From: Trichinella spiralis
Lineage: Eukaryota; Nematoda; Enoplea; Trichinellida; Trichinellidae
DNA: 32,564 bases
Reading direction: 5' to 3'
Assembly (NCBI GenBank): GCA_000181795.3
Contig: CM012953.1
Span: 10,379,712-10,412,275 of the forward strand
Shown piece by piece: positions 11,689 to 20,429 of this stretch (within the stretch, counting starts at the first letter, position 1; each line of letters opens with the position of its first letter). A program made the translations under genes and the position numbers. The notes beneath the pieces are model-generated. The model made no database searches and was not told the DNA's origin. It was given only the letters and a program-made list of their open reading frames with translations.

Positions 11689-14151
11689 TCAAGCATGCAA
11701 AATTTGTATCTTACGTATCTCGTTGCCGGGCAGATCGATTCTCAAAGCAAGCACTTGTCGAATTTCGGCCAAGTTCAATAACCAAGTGACACTTTCGGAT
11801 TGACAATAATTTTGCGCATCGGCTACCGAATCCACGTTCAACAGGGAAACAATTTGGTCCAATTTTGAGAAGCGTTGCCTGGTGCTCCAACCGGCAAACT
11901 GCGTCCAGTATCCGGCTAGTTTGCGGATCTGCTTGTCGAGCAAAAGCCCGCCCAGGCGGTTGTACGTTCCCTTCAGTGTAGCCTTTTCCAACAAGTCCGC
12001 GGTCAACGACGCCGTCGTCGCATGCACCATGGCCAACGGTCGTTCTCCAAGTGACTGTCTCAAATCTTCCAACAGCAGCTGCAAACATCCGATGATATTT
12101 TCTACAAACAAGCCGCGCGATTCCAATTCCACAAACTCCAACTCACTGGGCGCGTGCGTGTCGTTGAAAAAGCCATCGACCGCCAAGCGTAGGCGTGGCT
12201 TGAAGGATGTTCGAACAAGTTGGTCAACGGCGTCGGACAACGCCGAGTGGAATTTGTTCGCCGTCTCGTCCAACTGCCCCAAACAGCTGTCCAGCTTCTG
12301 CTGGTCAACGTCGTTCAGTTGGAGTAGAACATTTCGAAAGTCGTCCTTCAGTCGATTCTTCAACTTTTCCACACATTCAACACTGACTCCACAGTCATTC
12401 AAAGCGGTCAAATAATCCTCGCGAAGTTTATCCGTCGTCGAATCGCCAATACCACCACCACCACCACAAGCACCTCCACTACCACTACCACTACCAATAC
12501 CACCAGCACCGGACATTTTGCCTTGATGAACCACACTGGCGTAAGCAATAGCAGCCGTCGAATAGGCTTCGGCCAATCCACCGACTGCAAAAAATACAAT
12601 CCAGTCGTATGCTTGAGAAGAAGCGCTTATCTGTTTGTTTCACTCACCAGATGAAGGATAGCCAAGTTTGAGTCGACTTTTCAAATGGGCCAAATGATGG
12701 GTTTCCAGCAACGCGCAAGCATGGTTCAACATCGCGCAGATGCAGTCGACATCCGACGTCGCCAATGCCCGACGGACACTTTTGCTAATTATGAAAAAAC
12801 AATCGTCCACAACGCTGGAAAGCAACGTGCCGGATTCGCGGCATTCGAGCCGAATCGCCTTCAATATCGACTCTCGCATGTAGTACTCTTCAATTGCCAC
12901 GTACTGGCCGAGCAGTTCTTGCATGCGACAATTCAACACACAATTGGAAAGATGGGTTTGGAATTTTTCCTCCAAGCGTTGTTTTTCTTCTTTTTGCTTC
13001 GCTGTTTCGTCTGGCATTTTACCAATTCCAATACTCACTTTACGACGAACAAATCTAAACAGCGAACAACACTATCCCATGAAAGAAAGTGGAGGATTGG
13101 ATAAATTTTGCTATAAAAATGCAAATGGAAATGGAAAAATTTCGTACTTGAAATAAAGTTGCACGCACGTCCGGATCAAAGTTATTTCACTGAGCAAAGC
13201 GTCCAAATCGAGCGGATCAACGACGGTCGTTCGACTGGCAGCCGACTGTTTGAGACAATTTTCGGCTAGACTGAGTTTTTTGTAAAATTGCCTGTGGTCG
13301 AAAAAGTTGTCCAAAATGCGTCCCGCTTCGACGTCGCATTGGGCCTGCAACAGACGCCACAAGACGAACAACTTGCCCGGTCCGTAGCAAGAGTCGACGA
13401 TCGGCTGTTGGGCGTCGATCAGTCGAACGAGCCAGTCGAGCAAAAGTCGTAAAGCGTCGACGAACGGCGGCTGACCACTGTCGTCCACTACAGTCAGACT
13501 GCGCTGGACCAAGTCGGTCAATCGGCGCGTCAACTGGGCGCCAAATTCGGCCAAGCCGAGCTCGTGTTCGCCGATCAACGGGAACAATTTGAAAAAACGT
13601 TCGACCGACGCGTTGTCGTCTCGCCGGTCGGCCCGGTCGAATTCGTCGACCAAAATTGTCCGCAGACGATCTCTGGCGTCGAGCATCAACGACGTCGGGT
13701 CGTGAGCGCCGTCGCCACTGGCCAGCCGGCGAACGGCGGCGTCGACGCCCAAAAATCGGCGCAACTGGTCGGCGGCTCGGTCGTACTGGCCGGCGGCCAA
13801 CGACGACTGGACACCGTCGACGCAGAGGCGCGAATCGAGCGCGTCGTCGACCAACTGCATGCAGTCGACGACACGAATTTTCGCTGTGTCCAGCCGACGC
13901 ACTCGGGCGCCGATTCCGTTGGCCAGTGTCCAGTTGGACGTGAACACGTTGGCCAGTTGGCGAAAGTCGGATTCGGCGGCGGCAATTTCCCCTTCGACCC
14001 GGACCAGTGGACCGGCCAGTTCGCGAGCCCGTTGCGAACTGGCGGCCAACAACGACCGGATTTCGGTGTCCAATGCCGACGCGTCCACGTTCAATCGATC
14101 CAACTCCACACGACACTGGTCGAGTTGATTGGTAAAATCGAACGGTAACAT
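11689..14151 (-). CDS. COG4: conserved oligomeric Golgi complex subunit 4
   Basis: Three exons on the minus strand (14151-14149 ATG down to 13148; 13054-12648; 12584-11689) join in frame to 768 aa, close to the 785 aa of human COG4. COG4 is a lobe A subunit of the COG tethering complex, which holds retrograde vesicles at Golgi cisternae and binds syntaxin-5/Sly1. Family landmarks are VERFFKLFPLIGEHELGL, QPIVDSCYGPGKLF, LNCRMQELLGQYVAIEEYYM, DVDCICAMLNHA, TYNRLGGLLLDKQIR and the C-terminal RQVLALRID. The junction LYF/KFVRRK matches LYLRFLKK of vertebrates, which fixes exon 2. A Gly/Ser low-complexity insert lies at the start of exon 3. A GTAAGA near the 3' end (EI/R) could splice to a further tiny exon, but the simple stop fits. 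Exon 1 is far more GC-rich than its surroundings. An AG acceptor lies 20 bases before the ATG, which fits trans-splicing downstream of SMIM7. Confidence 0.95.
12455..12520 (-). repeat. trinucleotide-rich tract encoding a Gly/Ser insert in COG4
   Basis: Repeated ACC/ACT triplets on the + strand encode GAGGIGSGSGSGGACGGGG in COG4 exon 3. Vertebrate COG4 has a short linker between helical repeats at this place. The tract looks like an in-frame microsatellite expansion and is probably variable in length between isolates. Confidence 0.6.
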
Positions 14152-14170
14152 TTTATCAATGGGAAAAAAA

Positions 14171-14173
14171 TCT
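14171..14173 (-). promoter_or_regulatory. candidate trans-splice acceptor for COG4
   Basis: On the minus strand TTGTTTTGTAG ends at 14172, so a spliced 5' UTR would begin at 14171, 20 bases before the COG4 ATG. It lies about 60 bases after the SMIM7 stop. There is no room for an upstream cis-spliced leader exon other than inside SMIM7 itself. In nematode operons downstream genes receive a spliced leader at just such a site. Confidence 0.4.
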
Positions 14174-14231
14174 ACAAAACAATTTGTTGAATGGAAATCA
14201 AATAAATTCATTGCAAAAAAAACAATATTGC

Positions 14232-14602
14232 TTACACAAACATTAAAAATATTACAAACAAATTCCAAATGGCGATGAAAATGCGCAGTTGTCTAAGAGC
14301 GGCCAGAAATGCCATTGCCGACTGACCTGAAGAAAATTGAACGATGAATGGAATAAAAGAAAAATTATTATTATTACCAAAACTTCTATAACCTTCTTCT
14401 ACAGAAAAGTTATCTTCCGCTGATCGACTGAAAAATACAATTTTATTTCACCCAATTATTGTCGAGAAAATACTTACAATTTGAAATTTAATACTGCTCC
14501 AGCGTTGACCAGCAAAGTACTACAAAAATTGAATTTAAATATTCATCCCATTGTAAAGAAAATAGAATCAACTTACAAACTTATTATCAACTCTGAAAGC
14601 AT
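14232..14602 (-). CDS. SMIM7: small integral membrane protein 7
   Basis: Four tiny exons on the minus strand (14602-14577, 14519-14478, 14427-14378, 14326-14232) with GT-AG introns of 50-57 bases join in frame to a 70-aa protein; human SMIM7 has 75 aa. The first membrane segment contains FTLLVNAGAVLNFKF, against the vertebrate TLLMNAGAVLNFKL. The second contains LRQLRIFIAIWNLFVIFLMF, against LRYFRIFIALWNIFMMF. A short charged loop (RSAEDNFSVEEGYRSFGQ) joins them. The exon 1 ATG gives MLSELIIS, aligning without gap to the vertebrate MIGDILLFG. The protein should span the membrane twice; its molecular role is not established. The gene lies 80 bases upstream of COG4 on the same strand, which suggests one polycistronic transcript. 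No exon exceeds 95 bases, so ordinary ORF scans miss it. Confidence 0.93.
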
Positions 14603-15958
14603 TGAAAATCGACTAGTACAAGATGAACATTACTTTGTGAAACGGCAACGATTCTTTTTCGTCTACAGAAATCATTACAGAATGATAAAGTGCAATCATG
14701 GACCAATGTTGGAAAAATAATTTTGTGACAATTTTCAATCATACTTTATCGAAATTTGAAAGAAAAATGAAAACAAATGTTACAATAGCAGCTTGATAGA
14801 AGCTTACCAATGAAAACAGTGTAACATTAACAAAACTTGAAAACATTCCGCGAACTTGAAAAACGGATTTTTCAATTCTGATTTATCAAATATTCCCGCT
14901 GCAATATAGTCTTGTCATTATCTGACGTAATGAGGATAGATCACCTTTGACGTATATGTGATGTGCATGACGTAATAAGATTAGATAACTATTCAAATTT
15001 AAGTTCTCGCTTAAACGATAGGATTTTATAATATTTTTATGCTTAATAGTCTACATAATGTGAAGCTCATTTTATTTTTTGGAAATTCAAAAGTGAAATA
15101 ACTTCACAAGAATAAACTTCATCAACAAATATTAAACATCTGTCTTGAAATACTTTTTCACTACATTACAGTAAATGAATGAAATAATGCCTACTTTTAG
15201 AGCTACTGTATGAAGAAATAAATTTCCGTCCTCCTCACTCAATTTCTTAATATCGCAATTGTTTGTAGGTATATTTATTAATATTTTTTGTATATTTTAT
15301 TTAAAAAATTTTAAATGAAAACTATACATTCGTATTATTTATTTTTAATTTGTGCGTTATGAACCCAATTGTGCAAATTGAGCATAGTCTTTTTAAATAT
15401 TTTCCGTTTGTGAGAGAATTTTTTTGACTTGTTTTATAATTCATTTATAAAATTTAATTTATTATTCAATGATAAATCACATGTGCTTGCATGCAAATTT
15501 TTGTTTATTATTGGCGTAAATATGATTTTAATTTCATGAAAATATTATTATTTAAATGAACTACTCGTGTGAATGAACCTGCTACTGCAGTTGTTAGTCA
15601 TTTGTGAATTTTTAAATGAAAATTTTTGAAATGTTTGTTTTACTCTTTCTGTGGGACCTTGGATGTATTTTGTAAATATATTTCGTGCATTTTTAATTGA
15701 ACGTTGTCATAAAATAAGGTTTTCATGAGTTTTTGGCTTACTGTCATAGTAAAATAACAGTATTAATTTATAATGTGTAAATATTATTATTATTATGTTA
15801 AATTTATTTGTTATATATTGAATATTAATTCATATCATGGTAGTTTAAGATTGAGTTTTATTTGTAGATTTTTGTTAATCTTCACGTTCTCTTCAGGCCT
15901 ATTTTGAGGTTCAAAGCTTTTTTGGTAAAGCTTTATTAATTTTTGATAAAATTATAAC
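14603..15958. other. divergent promoter spacer, SMIM7-COG4 / RABGEF1
   Basis: About 1.36 kb of AT-rich DNA separates the minus-strand SMIM7 start from the + strand RABGEF1 start. No exon is supported. It carries a TGACGTA motif cluster (14923-14975) and, near the right end, a candidate acceptor TTCTCTTCAG ending at 15896. That acceptor could mark a 5' UTR intron or spliced-leader site for RABGEF1. Confidence 0.5.
14923..14975. promoter_or_regulatory. triple TGACGTA (CREB/ATF-type) cluster
   Basis: TGACGTAA at 14923-14930, TGACGTAT at 14948-14955 and TGACGTAA at 14968-14975 lie in the same orientation at 25- and 20-base spacing, about 320-375 bases before the SMIM7 start codon. TGACGTAA is the recognition word of CREB/ATF and related bZIP factors. 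Three copies within 53 bases of AT-rich DNA are unlikely by chance. They may serve one or both divergent transcripts. Confidence 0.45.
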
Positions 15959-17789
15959 ATGGACAAGCTTGTGGTGCCATTTTCGGAGAAAGATTTACGC
16001 TGCAAAGCCGGTTGTGAATATTATGGCAATCCACAGTGGCAAGGTTTTTGTTCAAAATGCTGGCGCTTGTATCAAAAGGATATTCGTGAAAAATCCAGCT
16101 CGGCTAGACGAGTGGTTCTTACTGACGAGCTGGATCCGTCGTTGGATGTTTCCGGTAGTAAAACATGGGCAGGCTTTACTTTTGACCGTCTGCTTGAGTC
16201 GAAAAGTCGTTCAGCTCTTTCATCGCCTCGAGCTTCTTCCATTCGTGCAATGTTGAAAAAGAATCCAAGTCCTGGTATTGGATAAATTAATTTCATGTTT
16301 TCATTTGACGACTTTCACGATTGCTTTCTGATAGAGATTTCTCCTTCGTCCAGTCCTGGCACATCGGGAACGATTGTTCAACGCAAGCTCAGTGGAGAAA
16401 GTATGGCTGCAAAAGAATCGTTCAGTTTGTTCTTGAATACACTTCCCAAATACGTCAGCTCGGAAATTAGCAAACATGTGAATTTCATCGTCAGTGGAAT
16501 TTTTCACGACACATCTGTAGTTAGTATAGATGAAGTTTCAGAAAAAGTGCAAGATTTCTATCATACCATGTCAATACGATTGCAGTGTATTTTCAAAGGT
16601 AAGGTAATAATGCTTTTGTTCGAGGTTTTTTCAATATAGCGTGCAACTTTTGATAGAATCTCCGGCTACAGCGGAAGAAGTGTTGGCAAGAATTGAAACT
16701 TACATCTGCGTCCGTTGTTATGGAGTATTGTTTTGTCCAGATACTGACGAAGAAGTAGCAGATTTGTCATTGCAAGATCGGATACGCTCTTTGCATTGGG
16801 TAACATGTGGTGCCATTGACCACGGCTTTGATTTCACCAACAAAAATGTACAGGATCGTTTCGACAAAGCAGTTACCGGTACGAGAGTTGGATATCTTTG
16901 TATAATTTTCTTTGCAATTTATTGTGTTGTTTTTTCTTTAAATACATTCAAAGAAATAATTGAAATGAACAGTCATCGGAGTCCGGACGACAAGCTTTGC
17001 TCTTTGACGCGATGTTGTAAACTGATTTTTGAAAATTTGAAAGAATCACGCGGTGAATTGGCCAGTGCGGACGAATTTCTCCCGGCGTTGATTTATGTCA
17101 TTTTGAAAACCAATCCACCGTTGATATTGTCGAATGTGAAATTTATCAGTCGATTTACGTTGCCGAGTAAATTGATGTCCGGCGAAGCGGGATATTATTT
17201 TACAAATTTGGTATGACAATTGAAATTTCGAGCTGTTTTCAATTTTCAACAGTGCAATGGATTTCAGTGTTGTGCGTTGGATTTTATTCAAAATTTGAAT
17301 GCCGAATCGTTGAAAATGCATCCACAAGAATTCGAAGCTTACACGTGCGGGCAATTGGTACCGCCGTTGAATAGAACACCGATAAGCAGTCATCCGTCGT
17401 TGAAATCGTTGCGCGCATCGCTTGCCGCGTTGGAAGATTTGCGCGAAAAATTGGAAAAATTACAATACAAACTGAACGATTTGGATGAAACAGTGAGACG
17501 TCAGCTTTTCGACTTTCATCAACAGATTTACGATTGCATGAATAAAAAAAATTTAAATGAAGATTTTCCTTTCTTAGAAGATTGTTGTTCCATTGTGACG
17601 TCTGATGTTGCAACGAAGACGTCAAATTCAGATCAGTTATCCAAATTGGAGAATACTTTGTCAGAAGAGGAAAAAGAACAAATCAGCCTACCTACTACTG
17701 CAGATATTGAACAGTTTGATTCATTGTTGCGTTTATCGGACGTGTGTACCGAAGCAGATGTTGATAAACCTGAACCTGACAATTCATGA
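15959..17789 (+). CDS. RABGEF1: Rab5 GDP/GTP exchange factor (Rabex-5)
   Basis: Five exons (15959-16274, 16335-16598, 16657-16878, 16954-17210, 17268-17789) join in frame to 526 aa. Residues 15-34 form an A20-type zinc finger (Cys15, Cys19, Cys31, Cys34; [15 protein letters not shown] is nearly the vertebrate sequence), which binds ubiquitin. A helical bundle follows (QDFYH), then the VPS9 domain at about 200-385, which activates Rab5 on early endosomes. The residues equivalent to human Asp313, Pro317, Tyr354 and Thr357 are Asp307, Pro311, Tyr348 and Thr351. A coiled coil (about 405-450, [18 protein letters not shown]) corresponds to the Rabaptin-5-binding helix. The acidic MIU ubiquitin helix that follows the zinc finger in vertebrates is not visible. 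Exon 5 has two possible acceptors; the one at 17267 gives the conserved TNL-CCAL junction, and the one at 17252 would insert CNGFQ. AATAAA lies at 17822-17827. Confidence 0.95.
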
Positions 17790-18406
17790 GATCCATATCC
17801 ATATGTATATGATAAATGAATAATAAAGTGAAGCTTACGAACAAAAAAGATGGCTTTTGCAATTGTTTGTCCAAAGTGAATATCATTTAATCACAGTTGT
17901 ACACAGTTTAAAATAATTCGTTGTGATAATTATTACAATCGTGAAAAAACAGTAAGCAAGCAATATAATTATTATTACTGAAAATTGAATAAGCACGAAG
18001 CGAGTATATGCTGTATTGTATTTGCAAAAACAAGCAAGTGGAGAAGAAATTTATACGTACACATATATGTATCACCGGTGTTGTTGCACAACAAACAAAC
18101 AAGCAAGCAAGCTAGCGTGTGTCGTTTATTCACTTTTCACTGCTCTCGCTACTGAATCCAGCAGTCAGCCGACAAGCAGTATCTATCTACTTTTGCACAT
18201 ACATTTTTTTTCTGAATAAATCAATTAAAATATTTTTCTTTTCTTTTTTTACTGTTAGCCGATCGGTAAAAATGAAAAAAAAAGACAAACAAAAAAAGAG
18301 AATAGAAATAATAATACGAGAGAGTGAGAGAAATAATTTGTGACAGGGGAGGGGTAGGAGAGAGAAAGTACAGCAAGATGGAGGCAGCCGAACAAAAAAC
18401 GTTGTT
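17790..18406. other. convergent 3' UTR spacer, RABGEF1 / BRE1
   Basis: No coding exon. It contains the RABGEF1 poly(A) signal AATAAA at 17822-17827. On the minus strand an AATAAA (18125-18130) may end BRE1. The right part has purine- and pyrimidine-rich low-complexity tracts. Confidence 0.5.
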
Positions 18407-20392
18407 TCAAATGTAGACATTTTTCACGTCCTGTTGGCTGAATAAGGCCATACAACTCGGACATTTTCTTTGGCGTTGCTTCAGCAACTTTTCTATACAA
18501 ATGTGGCAGAAAAGATGTCCGCATTTCAATAGAACACGATTCAATTGGTTCAATTTGCACAATGCACAAAGAACTTTTTGCTTCAAAGCGAATATCTGCT
18601 CTTCGCGTATTTGCAAATCGACAACGGTCGTCTCTTTCATATTTTCCGCCCCCCTGTATGCACGGCGCAGTTTTTTTTCCAACTGGCCGATAGTATTTCG
18701 AAAACGATTCGCTTCGGTCTGGGCATTTTCCAACAATTCGATATGTTTGGTCAAATCTTGCCTGGTCGATTCCAACGACATTTCGAGCTTTTTCACGGTC
18801 TCGGTCGAAGTGAGCAAATTGCTCTGCAATTCCACATATTCATTTCGATGATTGGCTATTAATTCGTTGACGCGTTGGCCTTCACGGACGACGCGAAATA
18901 AATTACTTTCCACAAAGCTCAATTTTTTCAACAACTGTTCCTTATCCGCATCTTGGACTTGAAGTTGCCTTTCCAAAGTCCGCACCATTTCGGCCAATTC
19001 TTTCTTTTCACCTTCCAACGACCGCATCTGTTGCGACGTTGCCAATTGCTAATCATGCAAAACAAAACAAAATAAAAAAACAAAATAATCTGTTCCCATT
19101 ATCATCTTTTTCAATTATTAATAAGAATAAATCAATCACCTTTTCCATCATTCTTAACATTGCATTATCTTTTTCTGATATTAAATCGGCCAATGTTTTG
19201 TTCTTGCTCAACGCTTGATCCAATGCATCGCCCGTAGTTCCAATTTCTTCGTACAACGTGCTCATATTCTTCAAAATCCAATCCAATCCAATCAAATCAG
19301 ATAATACAACCCCCCCCCCCAAAAAAAATTTTTTCACTTACTCCTTCTTTGTTTTCCAATTTCGTTTTCAACAGTGCAATTTCCACCTCTTGTTTGGACA
19401 ACATATCGTCGGCTAATTTTATAAATTCCAGACGATCGACACCGATTTTTTTCGCCATCCTTCGAATATGAGCTCTGAGAAAACTATTTTCCATGCGCAA
19501 TTTCTTCGTCGTCTAAAAAACACAAAACAAAACAATCGAATCCGACCAAAGCAGCAATACAGTACACAATTTTACCACCACTCACCACAGTGATGTCGTC
19601 ATTTTCGGCCGACTTCGTCTTGTAGACATCCATGGCAGCATGGCAACGCGCGATGGCTCGTTTCGACAAACGCAGCTGTTTTTTCAATTCAACCACCTGT
19701 TCATCGAGAGTCTTGTCTTTCAATTTTTCGTCATCTTCGTCTGATTCGTCAATTTCACCGGGTTCCAAACTTTCCTCTTTTTCCAAAGTGCTTTCGACAT
19801 CGTCCGCGTTCGACAACGGTACCACAACCGAACTCGAAATCAAACGCCTCAGGCGTTCCAATTCTTCCCTTGTAAAATTCAATTCGGCCTGCACGTCGGA
19901 CATTTTCAATTTCAATAATTTTTGCTCGTGTTTCGCCTTTTGCAATTTCGACTCGGCCACCGACATGATATTCGGCATCTGCTGCATCCGGGCATCCAAT
20001 GCCCTCAGCTTCATGCGCAGATATTCTTCGTCAATTTCAATTCGACGCTGCTTGGCGATCAGCCTCTCTTCTTCGACTTTCAAAGCTTGCCAATTCTGTT
20101 CGAATTGTTCCACAACTGGTGACTTTTTCGTCCGCTGTTCTTCGGTCGTCAACGACATGTTGTTGTCCACTTTGGCCTGTTCGGTCATCACAATTCCGTG
20201 GATCGTTTTCAACTGGATACTGTTGCGAAGATGCAATTTGAATTGCACTTCCAAATTTCGATAAGTCGGCGACTGTTTCACCATATCCACGTCCAAATTT
20301 TCCAACTGAACAACAAATATTTCAAATCGAAATGACAATAAACGCGAACAAATCTTTAATCAACCGAAAGCAACACAAAGCAACAACCAAGC

Positions 20393-20429
<37 letters not shown>

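Noticed and set aside
13217-14148. Long open frames on both strands overlapping COG4 exon 1 (up to 299 aa)
   Set aside because: They are shadows of the GC-rich COG4 exon, are Arg-rich, and match no family. The COG4 frame itself aligns with the family throughout.
14481-14720. A 79-aa + strand open frame
   Set aside because: It runs antisense to SMIM7 exons 1 and 2, which have matching splice sites and clear homology. The + strand frame has none.
17908-18343. Short open frames in the RABGEF1/BRE1 spacer
   Set aside because: They are low-complexity, lie in 3' UTR territory and have no family match.
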